This document shows positions 1 to 9,136 of a DNA stretch of 64,000 bases, in pieces; within the stretch, counting starts at the first letter, position 1, and the number at the start of each line of letters is the position of its first letter. The stretch spans positions 1,458,159-1,522,158 of the forward strand of contig NZ_OY763931.1 in NCBI RefSeq assembly GCF_963667685.1. The letters are read 5' to 3'. The translations under genes were made by a program, and so were the position numbers. The notes under the pieces were generated by a model. It saw nothing but the letters and a program-made list of their open reading frames with translations. It was not told the origin of the DNA and did not search any database. This DNA comes from Maridesulfovibrio sp. GTDB lineage: Bacteria; Desulfobacterota; Desulfovibrionia; Desulfovibrionales; Desulfovibrionaceae.

Positions 1-1
1 G

Positions 2-1078
2 CAGAAAGCAAAAGCAAATCAACCTTCACTGGACAGCCCGGAAGAAGTACAGGCCCTGCTGCCTCTCGACTCTCTCGAACTGGAAGTCGGCTACGGCCTT
101 ATCCCGCTTGTGGACGAAGAACAGAGCGGCAACCTGCTCTCTCGTATCCGCTCTATCCGCCGGCAGTATGCGCTCGATATGGGTGTCATTATTCCGTCAC
201 TGCACCTGCGTGACAACCTTCAGCTCAAGCCCGGTGAATACCGCGTGCTCATAAAAGGCAACGCCGTGGCCTCCGCAGAAATCCTCATCGACCACCAGCT
301 GGCCATGGACCCGGGTGATGCCAAGCACAGGATTAAAGGAATTGAAACTGTCGAACCAGCATTCAACCTTCCCGCAGTCTGGATTCCAGACAGCCAGAAG
401 GAAGAAGCAATGCTCGCTGGATACACCGTGGTCGATCCCTCTACAGTTATCGCCACGCACCTCACCGAAGTATTCCGCCGCAACCTCGGCGAATTCCTCG
501 GCAGACAGGAAACACAGGAACTGCTGGATAACCTTTCCAAACGCGCACCCAAGGCCGTTGAAGACCTCGTACCCAACATCCTCTCTCTGGGTGTGGTTCA
601 GAAAGTTCTTCAGAACCTCGTTCGCGAAAACGTATCAATCCGCGACCTGCTGACTATTGTTGAAGCTATGGCTGACTACGGTCCATCCATTCAGGATCCC
701 AACCAGCTTACCGAATACGTCCGCTCCCATATGAGCAGGACGATTATCAAGCCTTATCTCGCCAGCGACGGCAGCCTGCCCATCATGACTTTCGGCCCTT
801 CAGTGGATGCCAGGCTCAATGATGCGGTTCGCTCCTCCGAAACCGGCGGGTTTCTGGCTCTTGACCCGGGCAGCGCCCAGCAGCTGATCCAAGGCATTAA
901 TACAACAGCAGAAAATGTACTGAATACTGACGGACAGCCTGTACTTTTATGCTCTCCGCAGCTGCGAAGCCACTTGGCACAACTGATGGTACGCTTTTTG
1001 CCTACAATACCTGTAATATCGCAGGCCGAGATTCCTGCGAGCGTAAGAATCATGTCTGCGGGAACCGTAGAGTTCTAA
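2..1078 (+). CDS. flhA: FlhA, flagellar export gate protein (C-terminal part)
   Basis: The frame is open from base 2 to the stop at 1076-1078, so only about the last 358 residues of a roughly 690-residue protein are present. FlhA is the membrane ring of the flagellar type III export gate, and its C-terminal cytoplasmic domain docks chaperone-substrate complexes. What is visible is that soluble domain: a stretch resembling the first subdomain of FlhA-C ('GYGLIPLVDEEQSGNLLSRI'), a middle part with 'HLTEVFRRNLGEFLGRQE', and a C-terminal part with 'PVLLCSPQLRSHL'. No membrane segments remain, because they lie upstream of the window. It is followed after 13 bases by flhF, as in other Desulfovibrio flagellar clusters. 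The GTG at 110 is internal and not a start. Confidence 0.93.
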   Translation, partial: QKAKANQPSLDSPEEVQALLPLDSLELEVGYGLIPLVDEEQSGNLLSRIRSIRRQYALDMGVIIPSLHLRDNLQLKPGEYRVLIKGNAVASAEILIDHQLAMDPGDAKHRIKGIETVEPAFNLPAVWIPDSQKEEAMLAGYTVVDPSTVIATHLTEVFRRNLGEFLGRQETQELLDNLSKRAPKAVEDLVPNILSLGVVQKVLQNLVRENVSIRDLLTIVEAMADYGPSIQDPNQLTEYVRSHMSRTIIKPYLASDGSLPIMTFGPSVDARLNDAVRSSETGGFLALDPGSAQQLIQGINTTAENVLNTDGQPVLLCSPQLRSHLAQLMVRFLPTIPVISQAEIPASVRIMSAGTVEF

Positions 1079-1091
1079 AAAGGTTGGTAAT

Positions 1092-2180
1092 ATGCGGGTA
1101 AAAACATTCAGAGGCAAAAACACTGCAGCGGTCTTCGCCGAAATCAAAGCTGAATTCGGCGACAACGCAGTCATCCTCAGCAATAAATCTGTTGAGGAAG
1201 ACGGACGCAAGATCCATGAGATCATGGTCGGCGTTGAAGGTCAGGAAAGACCTGTTCCGGCTAAGGATACAAGGGAAGAAGTCATTGATGATGCAATGAA
1301 CAACATCCCTGACTGGAACCAGGAATGGAACCAGATCAAAGGCCACATGATGGCCCTTCTGAAGCCGCAGATGAACCTTAACCTGCTCGCGCCACGCCAG
1401 CGTCTGGCACTCGAATACCTTGAGCGTGAAGGCGTAGAAAGCAAAGTCATTCTGGACCTCTTCCAGCAGCTGCGCGGCGACAAGTCCAAAGCAATTCTGC
1501 CTGAGCTTGAGAAGATTGCCCCTGTACGCGCGTTTATATCCCCGAACTGGCCCCAAAAATTCCAAGCCCTCGCCGGACCGCACGGTGCAGGCAAGACATC
1601 AACAATTATCCGCCTTGCACTTAAAGAAAAAAAAGAAAACCCTACTTCCCGTATCTGCCTTGCCTCAGCAGATCAGGGACAGGGAAAAGGACGCCTCGTC
1701 CTGCGCCACTATGCCGACCTTTCAGGACTGGAATTCCGGGAACTGTCCACCCGCGAAGACTTCGCAAGACTCATCGGCGAAAGCCAAGAATTTGACCGGG
1801 TATTCATTGACCTGCCCGGACTGGGCGGAAATGCGGAGCTCGATGGCTGGCTTACCGCCTGCGGTATGCACGGTCCCTGTGATCTGGCCGTTCATCTGGT
1901 ACTCAACCCCTACTACGCTTCAGCGCAGTATACCGCTTTCCTTAAAAAATTTAAGTCCGACAAGGTCAAAAGCCTTATCTGGACCAAACTGGACGAGGCC
2001 TGCAACTACGGCGCGCTGGTGAATACATCATACGAAAGCGGCCTTCCGGTTTCCCTGCTCTCATACGGTTCCGGGTTGCGCAACAGCATGAAGCCGGCCT
2101 GTGAAAAGGATTTCTGGAGACTGGTTTTCAAGCACCAGCTTCCTACCGTTGAACAAATAAAATTTGCCCAAGCGGTTTAA
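1092..2180 (+). CDS. flhF: FlhF, SRP-type GTPase placing the flagellum
   Basis: FlhF is an SRP-family GTPase that directs the site and number of polar flagella. The 362 residues show the FlhF N-terminal start (MRVKTFRGKN), a helical NB region, and a G domain: P-loop GPHGAGKTS at about residues 162-170, a DQGQGKG loop near 194, and the TKLD nucleotide-specificity motif at 298-301. The G3 motif, usually DTAGR in this family, reads DLPGLGG at about 240-246. It keeps the general DxxG but lacks the arginine used by SRP GTPases. A good ribosome site is not obvious (AAAGGTTGGTAAT before the ATG). It lies between flhA and flhG, as expected for polar flagellates, where FlhG activates FlhF GTP hydrolysis. 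Confidence 0.92.
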   Translation: MRVKTFRGKNTAAVFAEIKAEFGDNAVILSNKSVEEDGRKIHEIMVGVEGQERPVPAKDTREEVIDDAMNNIPDWNQEWNQIKGHMMALLKPQMNLNLLAPRQRLALEYLEREGVESKVILDLFQQLRGDKSKAILPELEKIAPVRAFISPNWPQKFQALAGPHGAGKTSTIIRLALKEKKENPTSRICLASADQGQGKGRLVLRHYADLSGLEFRELSTREDFARLIGESQEFDRVFIDLPGLGGNAELDGWLTACGMHGPCDLAVHLVLNPYYASAQYTAFLKKFKSDKVKSLIWTKLDEACNYGALVNTSYESGLPVSLLSYGSGLRNSMKPACEKDFWRLVFKHQLPTVEQIKFAQAV

Positions 2181-2281
2181 CCGCTTTTACCTGAAAATAA
2201 GATAAATCAGGCACAATATTCGTTGCATAAAAAACGCTGGCAACGTAAACAGTATAGATAAATAAGAACAGGGTGATACAA

Positions 2282-3109
2282 ATGAATTCCAATCTTCCCA
2301 TGGTATTTTCAGTAACCTCCGGAAAGGGGGGAGTAGGCAAGACAAACATTTCCGTAAACCTGGCCTACAGCTTAAGCCGCATGGGCAAGAAAGTCTTACT
2401 GCTGGACGCAGACCTTGGCCTGGCCAATGTCGACGTTCTTCTGGGAATTGCCCCACAGTATAACCTCTTCCATCTCTTCCATGAAGGAACCGGAATAAGG
2501 GAAGTACTGCACAAAACCGACTATGGGTTCGACATCCTGCCGGCCTCTTCCGGCGTCAGTGATATGGTTTCCCTTTCTACAGGACAGAAACTGGACCTAT
2601 TGGAAGCTATGGACCACCTTGAAGATGAGATTGACTACCTTATCGTTGATACCGGAGCCGGCATCAACGATAACGTGCTCTACTTCAATCTTGCCGTACA
2701 GCAGCGACTTCTGATACTGACCCCTGAGCCGACTTCTCTCACTGATGCTTATGCCTTGATTAAGGTAATGAAACTGCATCATGGAGTTGATCAATTCAAG
2801 GTTCTGGTAAATATGGCCCCGGACATGAAGGTAGCCAAGGAAGTATTCAAAAAGCTTTACATGGCATGTGACCATTTCCTGAGCGGAGTCTCACTGGACC
2901 TTGTAGGTGTTATCCCCCGCGATCCGAATATGCGTCAGGCTGTCATAAAACAGACTCCGCTGTGCAGGCTTGCTCCTTCAAGCCCGGCTTGCACCCAGAT
3001 TGCTGCAGCTGCTAATAAAATAACCAAATGGAAAGTGACATCCGAGCTAGATGGTAATATCAAGTTCTTCTGGAAAAAACTTCTCTTCCAAGAACAGTCC
3101 GTGGCTTAA
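2282..3109 (+). CDS. flhG: FlhG, MinD-like ATPase controlling flagellar number
   Basis: A MinD/ParA-type ATPase of 275 residues. The deviant Walker A motif SGKGGVGKTNIS is near the N-terminus, followed by the DADLGLANVD switch motif and 'VDTGAGINDN', typical of the FlhG/YlxH branch. It partners FlhF to limit flagellar number. I place the start at ATG 2282 rather than the in-frame GTG at 2273, because AGGGTGA (the GTG itself) forms the ribosome site eight to ten bases upstream. The 3' end overlaps fliA by 59 bases, which suggests translational coupling. The 92-base gap after flhF holds no clear terminator. Confidence 0.92.
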   Translation: MNSNLPMVFSVTSGKGGVGKTNISVNLAYSLSRMGKKVLLLDADLGLANVDVLLGIAPQYNLFHLFHEGTGIREVLHKTDYGFDILPASSGVSDMVSLSTGQKLDLLEAMDHLEDEIDYLIVDTGAGINDNVLYFNLAVQQRLLILTPEPTSLTDAYALIKVMKLHHGVDQFKVLVNMAPDMKVAKEVFKKLYMACDHFLSGVSLDLVGVIPRDPNMRQAVIKQTPLCRLAPSSPACTQIAAAANKITKWKVTSELDGNIKFFWKKLLFQEQSVA

Positions 3110-3842
3110 CCTAGAAGCCGGGACTACTGCCTGGGAAGATTTTTCGCCCTCTGATCAAGAGGCGATAGTACGGCATTATTCACCAAAAATCCGTATTATA
3201 GCACTCCGCATGAAATCCAAGCTCCCGCAAAATGTGGAGCTTGGGGAGCTTATCAGTGCCGGAAGTCTGGGTCTTGTGGAATCACTCGGGAAATTTCGCC
3301 CGGAACTGAAAATCAAGTTTGAAACCTATGCGGAAAACCGCATCAAAGGGGCCATGCTTGATGAGCTGAGGCGCATGGACTGGTTCTCGCGCGGTTTACG
3401 CCAGAAAGTCAAAACCATTGAAAACAGCATCCGCGAAATTGAGCATGAAACCGGTGAGAAACCGACCAGTGCCCAAATCGAAGAAGCAACAGGATTCTCC
3501 GCTAAAGAAGTTCAACAGGGCCTTGAAGCACTTCAGAACCAGCTTTGCGTGAATTTAGACGCATTCAACGATAATATCCCGAACAATATCGATCCTCAGC
3601 TTGATGATGAGCCTTTCCAGAATACCTTGTTTCAAGAAACAGTGGACAAGGTGGCTGATCTAATTGATAATTTGACGCCGAGGGAAAAACTGGTATTATC
3701 TCTGTACTACGGGGAGGAACTCAATATGAAAGAGACCTCCGAAGTAATGGAAATTACAGAAGGCAGGGTGTCCCAGCTACATTCGCAGGCACTGAAAAAA
3801 TTGAGAAAAATGTTCCTCGAGAAATATTCTACGGAACCTTAA
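3051..3842 (+). CDS. fliA: FliA, flagellar sigma factor (sigma-28)
   Basis: Sigma-70 family factor of 263 residues that directs late flagellar promoters. Region 2 is visible as 'FETYAENRIKGAMLDELRRM', the classical sigma-28 signature. Region 3 follows ('EIEHETGEKPTSAQIEEATG'), then a region 4 helix-turn-helix ('LTPREKLVLSLYYGEELNMK' onward to 'RVSQLHSQALKKLR'). The start at 3051 lies inside the end of flhG. No strong ribosome site precedes it and no other start gives a full region 1, so translation probably relies on coupling. It is followed by cheY after ten bases. Confidence 0.93.
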   Translation: MVISSSSGKNFSSKNSPWLNLEAGTTAWEDFSPSDQEAIVRHYSPKIRIIALRMKSKLPQNVELGELISAGSLGLVESLGKFRPELKIKFETYAENRIKGAMLDELRRMDWFSRGLRQKVKTIENSIREIEHETGEKPTSAQIEEATGFSAKEVQQGLEALQNQLCVNLDAFNDNIPNNIDPQLDDEPFQNTLFQETVDKVADLIDNLTPREKLVLSLYYGEELNMKETSEVMEITEGRVSQLHSQALKKLRKMFLEKYSTEP

Positions 3843-3852
3843 GGAGAAATAA

Positions 3853-4236
3853 ATGGCGATTGATTACTCTATGAAAGTTCTTGTTGTGGATGATTTTGCA
3901 ACTATGCGTCGTATCATCAAAAACATCCTCCGCCAGATCGGCTTCACAAACATAGTTGAAGCAGATGACGGTACAACCGCGTGGGAAACTCTGAACAAAG
4001 ACGACAGCATCCAGTTCATCGTTTCCGACTGGAACATGCCGCAGATGACCGGCATCGAACTGCTGCGCAAAGTAAGGTCCAGTGAAGAGTTCGCCGATAT
4101 TCCCTTCCTGATGGTTACAGCTGAAGCACAGCAGGAAAACATAATCGAAGCTGTTCAGGCTAAGGTTTCAAACTACATCGTTAAGCCGTTCACACCTGAT
4201 ACACTCGGCCAGAAAATCAATAAAATTTTTGAATAG
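3853..4236 (+). CDS. cheY: CheY, chemotaxis response regulator
   Basis: Single receiver domain of 127 residues. Visible landmarks are the acidic pair after strand 1 (VLVVDDFATMRR), the phospho-accepting aspartate in 'FIVSDWNMPQMTG', the conserved Thr in 'LMVTAEA', and Lys in 'NYIVKPF'. 'MVTAEAQQENIIEAVQ' and 'NYIVKPFT' are typical of true CheY, which binds FliM at the flagellar switch. A strong AAGGAG lies seven bases before the ATG. It is the last gene before a clear hairpin terminator at 4245-4284, so it probably ends the flhA-flhF-flhG-fliA-cheY transcript. Confidence 0.94.
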   Translation: MAIDYSMKVLVVDDFATMRRIIKNILRQIGFTNIVEADDGTTAWETLNKDDSIQFIVSDWNMPQMTGIELLRKVRSSEEFADIPFLMVTAEAQQENIIEAVQAKVSNYIVKPFTPDTLGQKINKIFE

Positions 4237-4244
4237 AATCTTCA

Positions 4245-4284
4245 TGATCAGCGGGCTTGGCTATCCTAGTCCGCTGATCATTTT
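4245..4284 (+). terminator. Rho-independent terminator after cheY
   Basis: Perfect ten-base inverted repeat TGATCAGCGG / CCGCTGATCA with a 16-base loop, followed by TTTT. The U tract is short, so some read-through into fliL is likely. Confidence 0.7.
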
Positions 4285-4337
4285 CAGACGCGAGTATTTA
4301 GCCTCCCGTTTGAAACATTGCCTATCGGGATACGTAC

Positions 4338-5033
4338 ATGATTTTCCTCGCAATTGATGATGATTCTGAATCCGGAGAGGAAACTCAATCTTCGGCCCCT
4401 GTCAGCAAGGCAGCTCAAAAAGTTGAGCTGGACCTTGACGATGCTCCTTTCCTTGAGGATGAAGACGAAGAAGACGATATTCCAGAAGAAGAGCCGGAAG
4501 AATTAGCGACGCTGGAACAAGCGCCGGTTCAAAAAAAATCCAAGACCAAACTTTTCATCTTTATCGGAATCGGCGTAATCATCCTTCTGCTCGCTGCAAT
4601 TCTGGTGAAACTTTTCTTCTTTGATTCCCCTCCCCCGCCTAAAAAAGATGTAGCTGCTGAAGAAACCATGGAAGAAATTCCTATGGAAATACCCGAAGAA
4701 GCTCCTCCTCCGCCACCTGAAGAACCGGGAGTAACCCTTCTGCGTATGGATGCTTTCTGGATTGAACAGAAAGATAAAGATAACCACACCAGATTCCTTG
4801 TCGCCCGCTTTGCGCTGACAACGACAGACGAGAGAGTTGTGGCCGAGTATGGCCGCAAGACCCTTGTCCTGCGTGATGCAGTCTATTTTTATCTCAAAAA
4901 TAAAGATTTACAGTTTTTATCCGATGAGAAGAATGTAGAGAAGCTGAAGAAAGACCTGCTCATGGTAATTAACCAGTACATTGTTGCAGGTGAATTTGAG
5001 AAAATCCTTTTTGAGGAATATCTCGTGAGGTAA
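4338..5033 (+). CDS. fliL: FliL, flagellar basal body-associated membrane protein
   Basis: 231 residues. An acidic N-terminal cytoplasmic stretch (about residues 1-65, rich in Asp and Glu) precedes one membrane helix 'FIFIGIGVIILLLAAILVKL' (about 72-92), a proline-rich linker (SPPPPKK, PPPPPEE), and a C-terminal FliL domain ending '...EFEKILFEEYLVR'. FliL associates with the stator ring and supports motor torque. The long acidic N-terminus and the polyproline linker are longer than in enterobacterial FliL but usual in Desulfovibrio. The ribosome site before the ATG is weak. It sits just downstream of the cheY terminator, so it may have its own promoter. Confidence 0.85.
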   Translation: MIFLAIDDDSESGEETQSSAPVSKAAQKVELDLDDAPFLEDEDEEDDIPEEEPEELATLEQAPVQKKSKTKLFIFIGIGVIILLLAAILVKLFFFDSPPPPKKDVAAEETMEEIPMEIPEEAPPPPPEEPGVTLLRMDAFWIEQKDKDNHTRFLVARFALTTTDERVVAEYGRKTLVLRDAVYFYLKNKDLQFLSDEKNVEKLKKDLLMVINQYIVAGEFEKILFEEYLVR

Positions 5034-5038
5034 AGATC

Positions 5039-5362
5039 ATGCCCGGTACCGTGGATATGCCCCTGATTATTTCGCAACTGGCGAATGTTCAGAAGATCTC
5101 CAATTCAGAAGTTACCAAGGCACAACTTCAGCAGACCCTCATGATCAATCCGGAAGAGCAGGAAAAGAATAAGGAAGCGCAAAAACAAATCCAAAAGACC
5201 GAAAAAGATGAAGCTACCATCTCTGTTAAGGATGAAGACCACGCCAAGGGGGGGCAGCAGCACTCCCGGCGCAGACACAAGAAGCAAGAAGAAGAGCCGG
5301 AAGAAGAACAGCTACCGCAGAAGTCTCCATGGTCCGGCAATATAATCAATGTAAAGATTTAA
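5039..5362 (+). CDS. Uncharacterised charged protein in the flagellar cluster
   Basis: 107 residues, five bases after fliL, with GAGGTAAAGATC before the ATG. The first 40 residues are ordered-looking ('PLIISQLANVQKISNSEV'). The rest is highly charged and probably disordered, with Glu/Lys-rich and Arg/His patches (HSRRRHKKQEEEPEEE). It ends 'PWSGNIINVKI'. I do not recognise a domain. Position and spacing argue for a role tied to the flagellum or its export, but that is inference from context only. Confidence 0.7.
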   Translation: MPGTVDMPLIISQLANVQKISNSEVTKAQLQQTLMINPEEQEKNKEAQKQIQKTEKDEATISVKDEDHAKGGQQHSRRRHKKQEEEPEEEQLPQKSPWSGNIINVKI

Positions 5363-5439
5363 TATTCTGCGGCTATTGCTCTTCACCGTTAAACAGGGCA
5401 AACTATTGCGGATTCAACTAACCTCTACCAGCGATAATT

Positions 5440-5850
5440 ATGACTGTATTCCTGCTCATCTTCTTTTCCGTAACCGAAATCGCCCTACTCGTTGCCGTGA
5501 TATTCTTCTTTCTGCGGTTGCGTAAGTCTGAAGAACTGGTCACAAAACTGCAAAGCAAACAGGAAGAATTCGTTAAGAAGCTCCAATTCAACACCCAGCT
5601 TGAAAATGAGTTGATGAACACCTTTGCCGATAGACAGGAAGAGCTGGCCCAACTGGATGTCATGCTTGACCGTAAATCAAAAAAACTGAAAAAAATCCTC
5701 GCCCAAGCCGAAGAGTTTTCACGTTCTCCGCAGTTCCTGAGACAAATTATTCTGACCGGACACAAAGAAGGCAAACCAATCAGCAGACTTGCCAAGGCGA
5801 CCGGACTTTCCATAGAAGAAGTTGAATTGATTATTGACCAGCATAGCTAA
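5440..5850 (+). CDS. Small membrane-anchored protein with C-terminal helix-turn-helix-like motif
   Basis: 136 residues. Residues 4-27 form a membrane helix (LLIFFSVTEIALLVAVIFFF). Next comes a coiled-coil stretch rich in Lys, Glu and Gln (about 30-100), and then 'KPISRLAKATGLSIEEVELI', which resembles the short HTH-like segment of DUF2802/DUF6115 proteins found near flagellar genes. The N-in orientation would leave the coiled coil and HTH in the cytoplasm. The ribosome site is poor. The function is unknown; flagellar linkage is by neighbourhood. Confidence 0.65.
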   Translation: MTVFLLIFFSVTEIALLVAVIFFFLRLRKSEELVTKLQSKQEEFVKKLQFNTQLENELMNTFADRQEELAQLDVMLDRKSKKLKKILAQAEEFSRSPQFLRQIILTGHKEGKPISRLAKATGLSIEEVELIIDQHS

Positions 5851-5939
5851 AGTTGCCCCCCAATTTGCTATAGAGTTTAAGGGGGCCACAACCTTTTTTA
5901 ATCTGCGCCGGTATGAACTGAAGTTAGCGGGGGCGCTTT

Positions 5940-6773
5940 ATGAAAATTTCAAGATATGGCAATCAGGGCTTTGGTGGCGGAGGCAGCAAGCCGTCAGCAC
6001 GCTCTGCAATATTTCGCAAAAAATTTGCAGTGGGAGATATCCTACAGGGCAAGATCCTTAAGTGGTACCAACCCAAGTTAGGCTTGGTTCTCATTCAAGA
6101 TCTTGAGCTGCTGGCCAACATCCAGAGCAACGCTTCTCTCGGAGATATCCTTACCTTTCATGTCCAGCAACTTTACCCGGACATAATCCTCAAGGAAATT
6201 AATCCTGACCATCAGAACAGTCAGGGAGCATACATCAATCCGACGGATACAGCACGCGAATTCATTAACAAAAGAGCCAAATTTCAATCCAAGGCAAGCT
6301 CAATTTTCAAGAAACTTAATGATAAAAAAATAAACACCGCTGAGAACCGCAAACAAGAATTTTTCACACTTCTGGAAACGGATGTAAATAGTGCAATCCT
6401 GTTTTTTCAAACCCTGCACTCAGCAGCACTGCTGAACTCAGTTCTGCACAAAACACGACTATACTATATGCCATGGCTTGTTCCCTGCGCACTGAATCAA
6501 GAAATAGTGCTCAAAACAAGGCTGGATAAAGAAAACCCCGACAATTCATTCTACGAGCTGCTTTTTGCACTGGATCTGCCGCCATCCGTGCCTACACGCT
6601 TTAAGGTCATGTATAAAAAACCGCAGTGCGGATTCAAATTGTTGGCTGACGACCCACGCGTTAAGACTTTGCTCGAAAATAAATTTAAAAATAATTTTTC
6701 TGAATATCTTGGAACAGACCGCATCCCGGCCCACAACGCAGGTGGAATTCTGGCTGAGCTTTTAGTTGACTGA
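5940..6773 (+). CDS. Uncharacterised protein closing the motility cluster
   Basis: 277 residues, soluble, no signal peptide. A Gly/Ser-rich start (NQGFGGGGSKP) precedes a segment with alternating hydrophobic residues, 'GDILQGKILKWYQPKLGLVL' to 'DIILKEI' (about 33-85), that could be a beta-barrel (OB-like) domain. The remainder is mainly helical and Lys-rich. No motif identifies a function. It is preceded by GGGGGCGC seven bases from the ATG. The gene lies 89 bases after the previous one and is the last + strand gene of the motility block, facing the chemoreceptor gene on the other strand. Confidence 0.7.
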   Translation: MKISRYGNQGFGGGGSKPSARSAIFRKKFAVGDILQGKILKWYQPKLGLVLIQDLELLANIQSNASLGDILTFHVQQLYPDIILKEINPDHQNSQGAYINPTDTAREFINKRAKFQSKASSIFKKLNDKKINTAENRKQEFFTLLETDVNSAILFFQTLHSAALLNSVLHKTRLYYMPWLVPCALNQEIVLKTRLDKENPDNSFYELLFALDLPPSVPTRFKVMYKKPQCGFKLLADDPRVKTLLENKFKNNFSEYLGTDRIPAHNAGGILAELLVD

Positions 6774-6893
6774 TCTTTTGAGAAAATACCCGTTAACAGA
6801 TACGTTGAGGAAAAGGCAGAATAGCGTTTTGGGACGACTAAACCATTTAAAACTTGGTTTAATATCCCGGCATGTCCTCTCAGAAGAGAGATG

Positions 6894-9026
6894 CTAATCC
6901 TGCTCTACTTGAAAAACTGCCACTTCTTCTTCAAGAATAGCTACTGAATTAGCCAACTGCTCGGTAATGGATACAAATTCAGAGAGAGCATCCTTTGTCT
7001 GAATGGATGTTTCGCTAAGCTGAATCATGGCCTTGCTGATCTGCTCCGCACCTTCACTCTGGTTCTGCATGCCCTCATTTACAGACTCAAAGCGGGGAGT
7101 GAGTGTCTGGACCTGAGTTACCACACCGGAAATACCGTCACCAAGTAGAGCTACATTGCTGACTCCGTTCTCTACCTGCTTACGGAACTTATCCATCTCC
7201 ATCACCCCGGCAGACACAGCAGAAAGCATCTGGGACACAATTTTTTCAATATCAAGGGTAGACATGGCAGTCTGGTCAGCCAATTTACGAATTTCGCGGG
7301 CAACAACAGAAAATCCTTGTCCGAATTCACCGGCCTTCTCTGCTTCGATTGCGGCATTTAGTGAAAGCAGGTTGATCTGCTCAGAAATCTTTGAAATTGA
7401 TGTAACTACCGAACTGATATTAGCAGCTTTGGAGTTAATCACCGAAAGCTTGGCAAAAATGCCTCCGGAAGCATCACGCATGGCATCCATAGCCATTCCC
7501 ATTTCATTCAAGTCACGCATGCCCTGCGCTGCAAGTTCGCCTGTAGAAACTGCAACATTTGTCGATTCATTCATTGTGCGGGCCAACTCTTGAGACGTTG
7601 CAGAAATCTCACGGGAAGAACTGCCCAGCTCCTGAGTTGCCGCAGCCTGATTTTCCACAGCAGCCTCGAGCTGATTGATTGCTGTACCCAACTTCAATGC
7701 AGACCCGGTAACCTGATCACCTGACCGTTGCACCTGACTGACTAGAGAATTCAGCGTCTCCAGCATGGTGTGAATAGATTTAACCAGATGATCAACTTCA
7801 TCAAAGCGCTTCTCGCGTCCGGTCTCAAAAGACTCAACCACACGCTTAAGATGTCCTTTGTCTGTAGCCATAGCAAAGACCTTGCGGGCCTCACGAAGAT
7901 CACCTTTTGACACATGAAAGGCGACCTTGGAGACACTGCGGATAGGCAGACAAATTCTACGGACTACATAATAAATAACCATAATCGTTATAAGCAGAAT
8001 GATAAAGCTGATTGCACCCTGCTTCATAACCAATTCTTTAACCGGGCCGTAAATTTCACTCATGGGCACAGTTGATGCGACGTACCACCCAAGAGGAGCA
8101 AAAAAACGCACATAAGACTGTCGCTCGATAATTTTTCCATCGGCGCGGCGCACTTTGTAATCAAGGCGCCATTCACCAAGCTTACCGACCTCTTTCAAGT
8201 CATGGATAAGCGTTTTTCCGGTGTTAAGGTTGATAGCTTTTTCAAAATCAGAACCAGCTCCAAGTGGAGCCACTAATACCTTTTTATCATTATTAAAAAT
8301 AAATAAGCGCCCTGTCTCGGCCAGACGGATCTGCGAAAAGCCTTTACGCATTTCCTTAATCAGATCTTTCCGCTGCTCCTCTATTGCCGATTCAATGTCA
8401 TCCATATAAGTACCGGTGCCGATCACCCAATTCCATTTTGGATATCCCTTTACGTAAAGAATCTTTGAATTGGCATTATCCTCGCCCAGACGGGGCCACA
8501 ACAGCTGAAGGTATCCACCACCCTCGCGGGTGGCCTTGCGGATCATATCATCCCCGAATGCATAGCCGTTCTGGTCTACTACCTTAGATAAATCCCGGCC
8601 TTCAATACTTCTGTCCGGATGTGCCAAAGCCACCATCTTGTCTGTATAAATAAAGAAATAGTCATTATTAAAATATCTTGTACTCCGGGCCAATTTATAA
8701 GCAGCTTCCTTAGCCTCTTTTTCGCTGAGTTCGCCTGATTTGTAGAGCGCGTAATAATTGTCAATCTGTGCAATAAATATAGTCAATGCGTCTTTGATCG
8801 CCTGTTTACGATCCGCGAAAGCATGCTTGCGGTATCTATTCAGAGCCTGATTTCCCTCCTGCAGGTAAAGCATGCCCATCCTGATCGTATTGCGGGCGGT
8901 ACGACCCTGAGCTTCGATCATATCTTCTTCAAGGGAGGAGCTGGTAAAGGCCAGTGTAACCAGCGAAGCTGCTACAACTACGGCAGCGACAATATATGAA
9001 ATTCTCGTACTGATTGACCGAAACAT
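6894..9026 (-). CDS. Methyl-accepting chemotaxis protein with a Cache sensor domain
   Basis: 710 residues with the full transmembrane chemoreceptor plan. The first membrane helix is at about residues 10-30. A large periplasmic Cache region includes 'YFFIYTDKMVALAHPDRSIE' and 'WVIGTGTYMDDIESAI', typical of Cache_2 domains that bind small carboxylates. The second helix is near 335-355, then a HAMP domain, and a long helical signalling domain whose tip 'EQINLLSLNAAIEAEKAGEF' onward is the conserved CheA/CheW contact. No C-terminal CheR pentapeptide is seen; the protein ends '...AVFQVEQD'. An AAGGAG lies before the ATG. The ligand cannot be told from sequence. Confidence 0.93.
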   Translation of the reverse strand: MFRSISTRISYIVAAVVVAASLVTLAFTSSSLEEDMIEAQGRTARNTIRMGMLYLQEGNQALNRYRKHAFADRKQAIKDALTIFIAQIDNYYALYKSGELSEKEAKEAAYKLARSTRYFNNDYFFIYTDKMVALAHPDRSIEGRDLSKVVDQNGYAFGDDMIRKATREGGGYLQLLWPRLGEDNANSKILYVKGYPKWNWVIGTGTYMDDIESAIEEQRKDLIKEMRKGFSQIRLAETGRLFIFNNDKKVLVAPLGAGSDFEKAINLNTGKTLIHDLKEVGKLGEWRLDYKVRRADGKIIERQSYVRFFAPLGWYVASTVPMSEIYGPVKELVMKQGAISFIILLITIMVIYYVVRRICLPIRSVSKVAFHVSKGDLREARKVFAMATDKGHLKRVVESFETGREKRFDEVDHLVKSIHTMLETLNSLVSQVQRSGDQVTGSALKLGTAINQLEAAVENQAAATQELGSSSREISATSQELARTMNESTNVAVSTGELAAQGMRDLNEMGMAMDAMRDASGGIFAKLSVINSKAANISSVVTSISKISEQINLLSLNAAIEAEKAGEFGQGFSVVAREIRKLADQTAMSTLDIEKIVSQMLSAVSAGVMEMDKFRKQVENGVSNVALLGDGISGVVTQVQTLTPRFESVNEGMQNQSEGAEQISKAMIQLSETSIQTKDALSEFVSITEQLANSVAILEEEVAVFQVEQD

Positions 9027-9136
9027 TATCTCTCCTTGAACTATATAAATACTGATAGATTCTTGAAATTAATATCCCATATTTACCGCTGCACCCTGTA
9101 GAGTCAAGCCTGTGCCGAAAATATATGCGGGAGAAC

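Noticed and set aside
5851..5870. Possible sigma-54 promoter (TTGCCCCCCAATTTGCT) before the gene at 5940
   Set aside because: The -24 element has GC instead of the invariant GG, so it is not a credible sigma-54 site.
7156..7593. 145-codon frame antisense to the chemoreceptor gene
   Set aside because: Shadow of the highly conserved helical signalling domain on the other strand; no ribosome site.
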